64,000 bases of DNA from Chenopodium formosanum (lineage: Eukaryota; Streptophyta; Magnoliopsida; Caryophyllales; Amaranthaceae). The DNA is taken from the NCBI GenBank assembly GCA_024500155.1, contig CM044874.1, positions 70,045,795 through 70,109,794 of the forward strand. Reading direction: 5' to 3'. Below, in pieces: positions 35,356-48,533 of this stretch. Under the pieces are notes generated by a model. That model did not search any database, was not told the origin of the DNA, and saw only the letters and a list, made by a program, of their open reading frames with translations. The position numbers were made by a program, and so were the translations under genes. The first letter of the stretch is position 1. Every line of letters begins with the position of its first letter.

Positions 35356-35773
35356 GATAGATAGATAGATAGTTAGTAAAAATTATAATTAAAGTAAGTA
35401 TGTGAATAGTGTAAAAGTCAACTAAAATGAACTAGTTGCCAAGTTGGGTCAACCAAATTCAGTAATATTGAACACTCTAGTCTCTAAATACCCTCAACAT
35501 GGAAACCCTCAACATGGAAGCCATGCATCCACACAAATTCTAGCATCCAAATCATCCAAAAATATATATCAATGAACGCATATTCAATTCCATAAGTAGT
35601 AGCAACTAACATTAATCAGTTTTGGGGATAGTAAGTGTTGCCCTAATATCTTGTTTGTTTTCATGCATCTGATAACTTATACTTTTATCCTCGTGACAAT
35701 ATTTTCTCTCATCCACTGATCTTCCTTTTCTTATCTTTCAAAGATTAGGTATTATTATTGGTTTACAAGATTG
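34751..35773. other. Intergenic with compound microsatellite
   Basis: No gene was found. A compound simple repeat (CT)n(AT)n(GATA)n lies at about 35309-35372. The phrase ctcaacatggaa is duplicated near 35493-35518. Confidence 0.6.
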
Positions 35774-35783
35774 AGTATTATTA

Positions 35784-36399
35784 ATGTCGGACTCTCTCCT
35801 CTCCCTCCTCCTTCCTCTCTCCAAAACCCTGGCCTCCATTGTTGAATTTTAAAAGGGCTTCCATCGATTTTAACCGGTGTAAAGCTCTAATCCTAGTTTC
35901 TTTAAAGTTTTTTTTTAGGTTTTTATAATAATGCTTCCTCCTTTTGGGAGGAACTTTTCTCCCTCGAAAAAAAGAGTTTTCGATCTCCTTCGAAAGAGAA
36001 GGCTTTTTCGACCTCTTTTGAAAGACTTTTATCTCCTCTTTTCGGGGGAGAAATTTCTTAGTTTTGAATTCATAATGTTAGATCTAATGCATTGTCATAA
36101 AATTATTTCGTTGGTGAAAAAGTTATCAAGTTTTCGAATGCATACAGAAGAATTAGATGAAAAACATCCTCACAGCTACAAAGGATCGTTAGATTGTCTC
36201 TCTAACAAGACTGTATTTTCCAGCGATATAAGCTGGAGATGTTCCACACCGCAAAATCTACTCGACGATCGTAGTCTTTATGAAGAAAATTTTTATTTGA
36301 TTCAATATCTTATGTATATTTGTTAACGTTGAATCTATAGTGTAGATGTCGTATGACTTTTAATTAATGAAATATTTTTGCTATTAAAAAACAAAAATC
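35784..36399 (+). mobile_element. Retroposon with target duplication and A-rich tail (616 bp)
   Basis: Direct 10-bp repeats AGTATTATTA flank it at 35774-35783 and 36400-36409. It ends taatgaaatatttttgctat followed by an A-rich tail, as in plant LINE-derived sequences. It begins with a pyrimidine-rich leader. A 131-codon ORF (35931-36326) lies inside without any domain I recognise. There is no tRNA-type A/B box, so it is not an obvious tRNA SINE. It could be a non-autonomous LINE derivative or a processed transcript. Confidence 0.65.
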
Positions 36400-36409
36400 A
36401 GTATTATTA

Positions 36410-36908
36410 TATGATTATGTTATCAATTAATTCCATGTAGTTAGTTGAGTTAATACAAAATATTTTTCCTCATAACGGAACTACATATCCACACATGGAA
36501 AATTGTATTAAGACAATTATTCAAGAATTTGCCAGAATTTTAAAACTTAAGTTTTAAGATTCATAGATGATTTTTGTATGTCTTTGTTAGATTTGTTTTT
36601 ATTGCTGATAAAAACCAATTGCATACGTTGTGTGGTTTTGATTATTGAAAGTGAATCCCACTTCCTTACAAACATAGTCTTAATGAGCAGCTTCAATGGA
36701 GAACTATTCAATGGAGGATAGAGAATTTCAAGCCGCTTCAGTAGAGACTAACCACACAACCATTTTCGGTGGCTTCGTCGTTGAATTAATTGAAAATTTA
36801 AGAAATAATGGAGAAATAAAGAGGCACGATTAGCCCCAAACCCAAAGGGTAAGTTCGTCACCCTTATCCATTGAAGTTGCTCGTGAGCTTTGATTTCTCT
36901 ATTAAAGT
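36410..36908. other. Intergenic, no gene
   Basis: AT-rich, no coding signal. The phrases near 36870-36908 (gttgctcgtgagctttga, then a ctattaaagt end) recur just right of the hAT MITE at 37443-37480, so the insertion sits within or next to a duplicated sequence. Confidence 0.45.
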
Positions 36909-37440
36909 TAGGGGTGTCCATTATTCGGATAAAAACCGAAATCCAATCCAATCCATACCGAATTATTAATTCGGATTGGATCCAAACTTTAATTCGAATC
37001 GGATTGGATTGAATTTTTTTTGAAAATTCGGATTTTCGGGTCGGATCGGATTAACCTTGTTTGGTTGGATCCAAAAAATCGAATTAACCAAAATATGGAA
37101 TCATACTTTACCTAATGTTGATTGTTTATATTAATCATGTAAAATTATATTGATAATTACATTAATATAAATTATGTAAAACTATGTTTTCAATACTTAT
37201 ATTAATAATGTACAAATTTATAATTGCTTATTTATTTTTTTAAACCCTAAAAATTGACAATATATTTTAATTTGGATTTTCGGATCGAATCCAAAAAACT
37301 GAATTGTAATTCGTATTGGATTGGATTGGATTGATGAGAAATTCGGATCAAATTGGATTTGAAAATTAAAAATCGAATATTATTTCAGATCGGATTGGAT
37401 TTGACCAAAATCCAAACCGAAAACCGAATAGACACCCTTA
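36909..37440. mobile_element. hAT MITE rich in CGGATTGGAT words
   Basis: Termini TAGGGGTGTCCATTATTCGG and complement TAAGGGTGTCTATTCGG; 8-bp flanks ATTAAAGT and ATTGAAGT with one mismatch. The interior repeats tcggattggattgaattt near both ends. Confidence 0.75.
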
Positions 37441-37730
37441 ATTGAAGTTGCTCATGAGCTTGTAATTCTCCATTAAAGCGGAAATGGTCCTTCTTTGACA
37501 TATGAACATTCCTCGCCTTGAAGATCAAGAATTCCAGAGTAAGGTGAGTGATTCTAATGAAAAACATATTATTGAGATACTTTGTGAACAGATAAAACCA
37601 AGGCATATGGTAAATTACATTTCTTCCTAACATCTAAAAAGACCAATATAAAGCATAAACCTGACACATAAATACATATTTACCCCAAAACATTGTTTTT
37701 TTTTAAAAAAAATTTAATATTTTTTTTAGT

Positions 37731-38542
37731 TAGGGGGTGTATTCGGTTTTCGATTTGGATTTAGGCCAAATCCAATCCTATTTGAATTAAAATTCGGTTT
37801 TTGATTTTTTAGATTCAATCTGATCCTAATTTCTCATGAATCCAATTTGAATTAAAATCCGGTTATTTGGATTTTGATCCATAAATCTGATTAAAATACA
37901 TTGCAAATTTTTAGGGACTAAAATAATTATAAAAATAAATATACAGTTATAAAAAGCTTAGTCTTAAATACATTTTTGTACACGATTAATACAAATATTA
38001 AAAACATAATTTTACATAATTTATACAAAGTATTAATGTAATTATCAACCTAATTTTACATGGTTTCATATTTCGGTTAATTTGGTTTTCTGGATCCAAA
38101 TAAGGTCAATCCTATCCGATCCGATTCAAAAATCCGAATTTTCAAAACATTTCAATCTGATCCGATTTAAAGTTTGGATCCGTTCCGAATTAACGGTTTG
38201 GATTAAATTGAATTTTGATTTTTACTCCCTCCGTTTTTAAATAGTTGCTCCATTTCTCCATGCGCAGAGTTTTAGGAGAAATTGAAGAAAGTAATAAAGT
38301 ATGAAAATAGTGGGGTTAGTGGAAGAATAAAAAATTGTAAAAAAATCAAAAGTAGTGGAGAGAATTGAAGGAGAGAGAATATGGAATTAATATTGTTGGG
38401 TCTACTTGGTAAGAGAAATTAATTAAATATTATAAAATCTTTCCAAATAAGGAAATGGAACAAATATTTAAAAACGGCCGGAAAAAGAAAGTAGAACAAG
38501 TATTTAAAAACGGAGGGAGTATCTAAATAATAAACACCCTAA
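37731..38542. mobile_element. Second hAT MITE of the same type, split by a Stowaway
   Basis: Left end tagggggtgtattcggtttt; right end ataataaacaccctaa, whose complement starts TTAGGGTGTTTATTAT. The interior has the same ATCCGAT-type words as the MITE at 36909-37440. The flanking 8 bases are similar but not identical (tttttagt, tttttaat), so the ends are accurate to one or two bases. Confidence 0.65.
38225..38519. mobile_element. Stowaway MITE nested in the hAT MITE
   Basis: TA target duplication at 38223-38224 and 38520-38521; inverted ends CTCCCTCCGTTTTTAAATA and TATTTAAAAACGGAGGGAG. The length is 295 bp. It lies about 390 bp upstream of the RSH1 start codon. Confidence 0.85.
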
Positions 38543-38912
38543 TTTTTAATTTCACCATCATTTGTACTTTATTTATAAGCACCTCTTAATATCTTCCAAG
38601 TATATATAATAAAATAAATATCCCGTACATTAATACGAAACCGATTAAAATCCAAAGTCATTCGTGTGGCCTTGACCACTCTCTCCTTAGATAATTTTGT
38701 TAGAGTCCACTTTCTCGTTTTCCATTATCATTTTTTTTTTGGGTTTAATTTGTTCTCTCTCCCTAACCAAACACTCACCTTATCAATTCAAACTATACCA
38801 CCAACACCAAACAACAATCTCCAACTCCTTTCGATTTTCCGCCATAACTCTTCTCTCTCCTCCAATTCTCTCTTCCATGTCTGCTTCAATTCCTCATGCT
38901 TCGCTCTAGAAC
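38543..38912 (+). promoter_or_regulatory. RSH1: RSH1 proximal promoter and 5' UTR
   Basis: A weak TATA-like tttataag lies at about 38572. From about 38670 to 38912 the sequence is rich in TC and CA (ctctctccctaacc, ctctctcctccaattctctc), typical of plant 5' leaders. Upstream ORFs are present (from 38666 and 38697) and the second overlaps the leader; whether they are translated is unknown. The promoter is short because MITEs begin at 38542. Confidence 0.5.
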
Positions 38913-41900
38913 ATGGCGTCTTCTCCTTCGATTTCAGGTACTCTTTCCATTCTCAATTTCGATTGTTTATCCTGTTCAATTTTGAGTTCAATTGAATTTT
39001 GATTTTGAGTTGTTGTTTTCAGTTTTTCCGAATTGAATTTTGAATTTGGAATTTTTCAATGTAATTCGTGGTTTTTATGGTGAATGTTTCAGTTGAATGT
39101 GTGAGTGTGTGTAAGTTGAAGTTATGGAGAGGAGAAGGAAGTAATGGGAGGTTTTATTGTAGTGTTGTGTCTTGTGCTTGGAAAGCTCCTAGGGCTCTTA
39201 CTGGTTCTTTAGCTAGTACTACTCAGAGTTCTTCGTCGTTGTCGTCGTCGTCGTCGTCGCCGAATTCTAATGGAAGATTCAACCGGCATATACATGTGAG
39301 CATCTTCCTGATTAATTGTATTGTTAAAATGGAGAATTAGTGTTTTATAATTTATTTATTTATAATTGAACAGAGATGTAGGGTTCCTGATGCTAGAATC
39401 AGTCATATGTCAGAGACTTCCTGCTTAATTGATTCTGAATGGATGTTAAAGGGTAACTTGCAGCATTCGAATTCGAAAAGATGGAGATGGCATTGCACGT
39501 CATCGTCTGGTGCTAATGCAATTGATGATGTTACAGCTGAAAGTTTGTGGGAGGTATGCTCGATTGCTCGGAGTATGACATGGTTGAAATATCGTTTTTT
39601 TAATGAAGCTCTTTAGTATCATTTTGTGTTTATCTTTCGTACGAATGTTTGCAATTATACTTTCTAGAGGATTGCTAGTTCTTGATGATAAACGTCTATA
39701 TGAGAATGTACATGTGTAAAATTATTTGCTTTAATGCATTGAGAATCTATTAAAAATAAAATGAAGAGATGGAAAAGAGGTCCAAAGAACTTTTACTTAT
39801 TGATTTGGCATTGTAAAATTTATTTCTTTAGGTTCAATATCTATTAATTTAATTTGACATGGTAGCTATTAAGGCCTTATTTTGTAATGAGCTAGTAGCT
39901 GATTGACAAAACTAGTTAACTGGTTTGACTAGCTCGTTGCATTTGATCCTTTTAAACCATCTATTTTACAAAAAACCAAACTAGTTTATTGCAAGAATTG
40001 CAACAACTCTAACAAAAAGCTTAGTTATGCAGCCTTTTTGAATCGGCTTATTGTACTCCAACCTTTTAAATTATCTATATTACAAATACTAAAATAGCTA
40101 ATTTTGTGGTCAAACCATCTGATTGCATACAAAAAGCTAATATCTCATCAATCATTACTTTATCAAGCTAGGCCTAATACTTCTTACTTTTAGTACTCAT
40201 TTATTGTTATCTAATAGAATATATAATTAAATTATAAATACTATACTAGTTGTTCAATTAATTTTGAATGATTGGTATGCGTCGATTTTTTCTTACGAGA
40301 AATGAAAGAAGCATTGTCTGGTCTAATAGTTGAAATATTAATGGTCTAATAGTTGAAGTATTAATGGCTGGGCTAATAGGTGTTTTTTTCCCTCATTGGA
40401 TATGTAAACTGGAGTTGAGGAGAAAAGTAAGGCAGTGAGTTGACCTAGTCAAGAATTAATTGTAATGGTTGTTTGAAAATAATGAAGCTAACTGACACAC
40501 TATTTGTAAAATCCGGGCGTTGGCTGATATATTTCAATGTAAATATTTCATAAGAGGTAGGCCAATTCTTAATGTTATAGACTAAGATATACTTCCATTT
40601 TTTTTAAAAAAAAAACTGCAGTGTGGGGGGAAACTGGTAGAGATAGAAAGAGTAAAAAGGACTTGTGATAAAAACATAGATAGAGAGAATCATAATTCAA
40701 ATAAACTAAATTTGCAATTAATTTGCCACTTCCAAAATGGAATATGCTGCGATTAATAAAGATCGGGGGAAGTATGTTAATGAGACATGTGTCATAAGAT
40801 TATTCGGTGGTTATGTTTCTCTTGATTAGGGCATAATATTCATGCAGATGGGAACACTTCTTTGATATTTTTCCCTATATTTTTTTTATAGTGCTTTTCA
40901 ATGACTTTTGTTGTATAAATTAACCTAGTTAGCCTGTAAAAACATGAAATCCGAATTTTTCTAAAATTTGCTTGGAGGATCTAGCTTTTTATGCAAACCT
41001 CAGCAAGGTTAGCTCATTTCAAATAGGTGTAGCAGAGAAAAGTAAAGGACCTATTGAGCTTCTAAGAATAGAATAAAATTTTCACTTTATGTTTTCTGGC
41101 TTTATTTGTGTAAAACTGAATGCCTTTCCTATAAAATTTTGGGGGGCATGGTATGACCATGAGCTTTAGCTGATATGTGCATGTTTAATCAGTTACTTAT
41201 CCAGAGTTTGTAACTTTGTCTATTTCCTTGCTGCCCCTCAGGATCTTAAACCCAGCATCTCATACCTACCTCCTGGTGAACTCGAATTGGTTCAGAAAGC
41301 CCTAAAGGTATCACTTGCCTCATTGGTGAATTCTGTATTTTAGATTTGGGGATTCATGTTTATTGGCTGGCACAGCTTGCTTTTGATGCTCACGATGGTC
41401 AAAAAAGACGCAGTGGGGAGCCCTTCATTATTCATCCAGTTGAAGTTGCACGTATCTTAGGAGAACTTGTAAGTTGGCATAACTTTAATCTATGTTTTTC
41501 TTCAAGTTTGTGGTTCTATTTTATAGATTGTGATCATGATTTTAGGAATTGGATTGGGAGTCTATTGCAGCTGGGTTACTGCATGATACTGTTGAGGATA
41601 CAAATCTTGTAACTTTTGACCGGATTGAAAAGGACTTTGGCTCTACTGTTCGTCACATAGTAGAAGGGGAAACCAAGGTGCTACTTCTAAAAGTTAGAGG
41701 TGATTAGCCATTTAGCCATTTTAAGTCATTGTTCTGAATCTACATCTGTTTCTTCTTTTGTTAGGTGTCAAAACTTGGAAAACTCAAGTACAAAGATGAA
41801 AATAGCTGTGTACAAGATGTAAAAGCAGAAGACCTACGACAGATGTTTCTGGCAATGACAGAAGAGGTAATTGTGCACATTTTGCAGATATCTCCTAATT

Positions 41901-44900
41901 ATTTTGTCAATTGTTATTACCAGTTGATGATTAAATTTCTGATTTAGGTCCGTGTGATCATTGTCAAACTAGCTGATAGATTGCACAACATGCGTACACT
42001 TTCACACATGCCATCTCATAAGCAGGTAATGTTGAATTTAAGTTCAATGCATTGTTGTTACATTACTAATTTACTGCTCTTTCCTATTTGTTACATCCAG
42101 ACAAGTATAGCACTTGAGACTCTACAGGTGTTTGCCCCTCTGGCAAAGTTGCTGGGAATGTACAAAATAAAGGTATTTTTGTTCACCTTTTATTAAAAGC
42201 TTTTTTGTGTCACAAATTTATTTGGATCTAGTGTTGCCTTATATGAGTTGGTGAGCTATTTTTTATGTCTAAGATAGATTATCAAATGAACTTAAATGAG
42301 TAAATGAAGTTGTTGCCTTTCAATACTGTGAATATATCAGTATATCTCAGAATTAGTAGCCACTTCCTTCGGTTAGAGTAGTTGTTGCAGTGATTGGGCC
42401 AGGACTTTAGGCCTATGTGTGCTTGCCATTAATTCTCCTTTAATGGGCAGTAACTGCAATGGATCTCACTAGTTTGGATGTAAAATGAAAATAAGGTTCC
42501 TTATGTGTTGATGGCGGTATTGTAGTTAAAATCATGTCACATAGAAATTAGGATTTTGTTCAAATGGCACATCATTCTTGTTTAGGTTTGTAATTATAGG
42601 CGATTTTGTGGTTTTGAGAAGCACAAGATCTAACACGTGGCCTATGTAATGCAAGGAATTAGTACACGGTGTTGAACCTAGGGCATTGTGCAAGGGAAAT
42701 CTCTGAGGGGTAATTACTCTTTCCCTGCATCTCATCTGAAGACTATTTCAGCTCGGGCTCAAGAGCTTTCAGATCAGTGGTCAACTGGTCATAGACAGGC
42801 ATTCTAAAACGAGCACTTGAGCTGCACAGGCATTTTGCACAAAAAATCCTTTTTAAAATTGAAGTACGATTTCCTTACAAAAGTTGTATCTCGAAACATG
42901 AGTACTAATTTGAGCTACCGTGTTCTAGAACTGTCTACAAGTATCAAGACTGACTAGATATTCCACATTCAGCTTGTCATTTTGATGCCTTTACCGACCC
43001 ATCTGGGCATGCGTAGTTGCCAACTTATTTTGCTGTGTGATTTTTTGGGTTATTATTCCTGATCTAGTGGTGTATCTCATAGAGTTTTCATAAAAGCCTA
43101 TTATATCAGATAAAGTACTTTATGCTTTTCCATTTGGGATCTAATTGGTGGGAATGTCTTTTCTGTGTTGCAGTCTGAACTCGAGAACCTATCATTCATG
43201 TACACAAATGCTCAGGAGTATGAGAAAATCACCAAAAGAGTTTCTGAGCTTTATGAAGAACATGAGAAAGAGCTAAGTGAGGTAATAGTTTTCTTTTCTT
43301 CCATGTAAATGTGTGATGATAATATCTGCTAATGCTGTTGGATCTTTGTATGTAAGTGCCAGACTGCTCTGACATTGAGAAACTCTATTATTTCCTGTTA
43401 AATTTAGTTTGGGATTGTAACTTACTAGTTTTGATTGATCTATAAGATTTTGTTGAAAATTAAATTTGTTTGTAATTTGTATTACTTGTTTAATTCTTTT
43501 GCTTACTGTGCCTTTCCTTCTTTTCAGGCAAACAAAATTTTGGTAAAAAAGATTGAGGATGATCAGTTCTTGGACCTTGTGACTGTTAAAACTGAAGTGC
43601 GTGCGGTACTTAAGGAACCTTACAGGTCCAGCAGCTCTTTGTCTTTATTTCTTTTCTTTCTTAATTTAAATTGTTAAGCCTTGTTGAGTTTGCCAATTTT
43701 TTATGTGAAATGCTGTTGCCGTAGTAGTGTAGTACCTATATATGAGGGACTCTAGTGCCTGGATTGGCCTGATATGGATAGGGATCATATTATTTTTGTT
43801 TCCGTTTGAGATTTCATATTAGTCTTGTGGATACAACAATCTCATGTTTGTGGTTACAACCAAATACCTGTGAATTTATTGTTGAACAAGAGATGCAAAA
43901 GTAGCTTTTAACAGATGCACTTTGTCAGGATCTATGGCTGTTGCATACTTGCATGACATTTATTTTAATTACCTGAATTTTTGAGATAATTAATCTGTAT
44001 CACATATTCACTAATGCTGTCACTTTTTTATTGGGTATTATACTTGGAAACAAAAATGAAATCTTTTCATCTTTTGGTATCTGTATTTTTAAAGAATTTT
44101 GATATTGAAAATGAGAGAGTGTGTAAAGCTGATTGATTTTGATGAATTTGCAGTATCTATAAAGCTGTAACCAAAGCAAATGTTTCTATAAATGAGATCA
44201 ACCAGATTGCTCAGGTGCTTTCACCTTTCTTATTCTATTTTAACTATCAGAACAATTCTAAATGTATATTTGGTGAGTCAACCATTTAGCACCATCTATC
44301 TATTATTATAATTTTAGAACTTGCTGGCTGTTTTCAGCTTCGTATCGTTATCAAGCCTAAACCTTGCAGTGGAATCGGGCCTCTGTGTACTTCTGAGCAG
44401 GTGAAAGTATCATTCTTTGTCATATTTCCACAAAGTTTTTAACTGGGGTTTATATATTGTTTTATTTTTACTCTGTATTTTGATATTTAATTTCTTCTGA
44501 TTTTGTACCTTGCAGATATGCTACCATGTTCTTGGGCTTGTACATGGCATATGGACCCCAATTCCTAGATCTGTAAGTTTCTTGATCTCTTACAATAGGG
44601 TGTGTTATGGAAATTTAAGGAGTTCCTCTTTTGGAACATGTATCTTTTCTCCTTTTCCAATGCATTAAATATCTTAAAGCCAATGGCAGATGAAATCTTC
44701 TAAATTTGCTCTGTTAATGTCTTTCCTTCTGTGAACAGATGAAAGATTACATTGCGACCCCAAAGCCTAATGGTTTTCAAAGTTTGCATACAACAGTCAT
44801 CCCATTTCTTTATGAGAGCATGTTCCGGCTGGAAGTTCAGGTTGCTAAAGAATCTCTTTCTCATTTTAATTGTCCGCTATATAAATTACGAGGGTCTGAG

Positions 44901-47900
44901 TACTCCAAATAAACACATAGCTCTCTCAATCTCTTGCAGGCCTTTGCATATAGTAAACTATTGATATGTGTGTGTATTAAGTATATAATTAATCTTAAAT
45001 TTTGCTGTTAAATTATATGCTCTTATCAATTGTATCATCTCATGATTCTCTGTGGCCCTTTTCTTCAAAATATTCAATTGTTTTAGATTAGAACAGAGGA
45101 GATGGATCTTATAGCTCAAAGAGGGATTGCTGCTCACTATTGCGGGAGAGTCTCTGTTGATGGTTTAGCTAGGAATTCAAGAGGGAAGCCTGTCTTTTTT
45201 AACAACAGCAATGCAGCACTAAGGGTATCTTATCTGTCATGTATTTTAATTTGTGTTTATACTAGTCCCTTGTGAATTTTATATTGTGTTGGCTTCTGCT
45301 TCTCCTTCACCACCTCCTTTTTGTCGTGGCATTTTTCGCTAATTTTATGGATAAAGTCTTTTTATTCCTCTAGATTGGCTGGCTCAATGCAATAAGAGAA
45401 TGGCAAGAAGAATTTGTTGGCAATATGAGCTCTAGAGAGTTTGTGGATGTTATCACGAGGGATCTGTTAGGCAGCCGTGTTTTTGTATTTACTCCCCGTG
45501 GAGAGGTAAAGGATGCTGAATATCTATTTGAGTTAGGGACCATATAGTCGATAAAAATTATAATTATCCTCGATGTTTCAACAATTATATTGCTTCTTGT
45601 TCTTGACAGATAAAAAATTTGCCAAAGGGAGCAACAGTTGTTGACTATGCATATATGATCCACACAGAAATTGGAAACAAGATGGTGGCTGCAAAGGTAT
45701 ATATTAGTTATTAAAGCAGGCGTCTTTATCTTCGTGAATTTTTTTGTAATCAGATGGGCACTTTTCCTCAGGTTAATGGGAACCTTGTTTCTCCAACGCA
45801 TGTACTTGCCAATGCTGAAGTTGTGGAGATAATTACTTATGATGTAAGTGCTTGGCTGACCTATATTTTTGTCTAAATCTAAATTTATTATCTGAAGTCT
45901 ATTTTGCTGAGGTTTCATATCTTTTTATTCTGTCTAATTCTTGTCCCGTAACTCCCTTTAGGATTGGAAACCTTTATTTTTGAATTATAGCTGTTGTAGT
46001 GATGGAACTTCGAAATATATGGTCTACTGTAATGAGACTAATGACTACATCTTTTATGATATCTTTGGGGATTCATCTCAATATAGTATGTGTGTTAAGG
46101 GATTGTAAAACTATTATATGTAGGAAAGATTATTATGTCAAGGCCCATGCCCCTTATCCCTTAAAAAGGTACCTCTTCACATAATAAGTTACAGGCCTTG
46201 GCTTTACGATAAACTCTTCTCATGCATCACCTTCTTGTTGTTGATTGGGTAAAGTCATAGTGTCTTCTTTAATCTCCTAATCACAAAGCCTGGCTTGCTT
46301 GTTCTTAGATAACTTCTGTAATTTTGTCAAGAATCACTTGCAGAAACTCCGAACTGTAGTTTTTGCATTTCTTTTGAAAGGCAAAGGTTCATATAAAGGT
46401 TAAGCTCAAGGACATTGTCTGGACATCAGTTTGTAAGGACACTCATGATAATTTGTAGGTGTAGTGGCCAACCGGGGCTTTGTCTGCAAATGTTTGTGAA
46501 ATGTGCTACAAAGGTGCAAAGTATGATCCACATCATTTCCTTCGTTGTGTGGTGGCTGGTGTTCAAAAGCTTTTTTATTATAATAAGGGTGTTTTGGTGT
46601 TATGCTTCTTTGATGGGCCAATTGTTTCGGTCTCGTGAGGAGAAAGCAATGTAAGTTGCTTTGGAGTTGCACACCTATGGCAGTTATTGGTTGCTTTGGT
46701 TGAAGAGTTGATAATCAATGACATCCATCGTAGAAAGGTTAATGGAACAATGGAGTTATGAGGTGGCAGTGTTGTGGGATTACTCTTTTTTCTATATATT
46801 TTTTTTTATTATTTTTACCTTGTTCTGTGGCGTCCAGTGTCTTGCCCACAGTCCAAATATTTTCTTCCCGATGTCCAGTGTGACTGGCGTTTTTTAAGTA
46901 ATTTTTGGAAGGAGGATGGCTTGTCCTTCCATTTATCTTCGTTTGTTACAGCAATTAGTATTTAGTATTTATGTTTCAGCAAGTAGCTGCAAATTGATTT
47001 TTGTATTCTCATCTTTTTGATTTTCCATGCCCTAGGCTCTCTCGAGTAAATCTGCTTTCCAGAAGCACAAGCAATGGTTGCAACATGCCAAAACTCGCAG
47101 TGCTCGTCATAAGATTATGAAAGTGAGTTTTTACTGATTATCAGCTAGATAAATGGATTGATTTGCTGATGTCTATGTTAACAGCATTTTGTTTGCACAG
47201 TTTTTGAGGGAACAAGCTGCATTGTCTGCTGAAGAAATCACTACAAATTCTATCAATGACTTCATCGCTGATTATGAAAAAGATGTACAGGAGGAGACCT
47301 TGGACTTTTCCAGAGCGAGCAGGCCAATTTCAAATACAATATTTGAGACTTTGCTGCTTCCTGAAAATCCTGAAGATCTTCAGCTGTCAAATGGTGCTCT
47401 TTGTATACCAAAGGTTAATGGGAAACACAATAAGCTTATAGAGCATTCAAGTTTGGATAAGGGGCAGCTATTATCACAAGATAACGATATTGCCAAGTTG
47501 ATTATTGCTAATACTACAAGGCCTAGGGTAGTCCTTCCAGAGCTAGAAAGTTGGCAAACCAGCAAGATTGTTGCTTGGCACAGCATTGAAGGGAGATCTA
47601 TTCAATGGCTCAGTGTAGTTTGTGCTAATCACCGAGGTAATTTTCTGGTTTTTTTTTTTTTCTTTGCTTTGGCTTTTGGATCATAATGTGCTAAGTTCAT
47701 GTGTCATTAAGATGTCTTTGCTCCTTATCTATTGTGAAGTGGACATTGATTGTGCATATCGGTTCAGGGGTCAGCCAGAAACAACCTGTTCTGGAAGGAG
47801 GTAAGGTTGGGTATGTTTGATCCCCCTTACATGCCTAGGGCGGGATCCTATTAACAGGCATTTGGGTAGTGTGGATAGCGTGATGTCGATGTGGTTAATA

Positions 47901-48502
47901 TTCATTGTGGAAAAAATATGCATTAATTTATTGGGTTGTCAAATTTAAATTACTTCCAAGGTGTGCTAGATTATTTTCATGGAAATATAACTCCAAATCC
48001 AAATGTTTGCATAATTTGTCAGAGTTGTGATTGTGATCATTTCTATATACAAGTGAAATTATAAGAGGATGATCAAAGGCTTGATTTATAGATGTATTAT
48101 TAGAAGTATCAGAGTTTAAAGCCTGTAAACTTTGACTCTAAAGTCAATATCTAAGAATTATAGGAAAGTATGTATAGAAAAAGCTTTTGAATGAAAGATG
48201 TCCTAAACTTTTGGCAAGGTTCAACTTCTATTTGATATTTTCGTTATTGAAAGCTATATATAACATTGACTAAATGACCATAGTAATTTATACATTAGTT
48301 TTTTTCCACTTTAGGTGAACCTTACTAGCCCTATTAAGGCTATTATGTTGGTGCAGTTATATTCATGAGTTCACTTGCAGTCTGCTAAAGAGTATGTCAA
48401 GTCTTAAGTTAACTTGTGTAGTCAGATAAAGGAAACACTACTATAGATTTATTCAGTTTCATGTACTCTGAACTCCTTACTGTAGATTTTTTTTTTTTTT
48501 TT

Positions 48503-48533
<31 letters not shown>

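Noticed and set aside
35931..36326. 131-codon ORF as an independent gene
   Set aside because: It sits inside a retroposon flanked by direct repeats and shows no known domain; reported as part of that element instead.
45370..45918. 182-codon minus-strand ORF
   Set aside because: Antisense shadow of RSH1 exons 17-19, with no domain of its own.
46406..46672. ORFs on both strands in RSH1 intron 19
   Set aside because: Overlapping opposite-strand ORFs without domains inside a spliced intron.
47761..47810. Possible RSH1 exon after ggttcag at about 47767
   Set aside because: Translation gives no ACT-domain similarity, whereas 48805-48866 does and keeps the reading phase.
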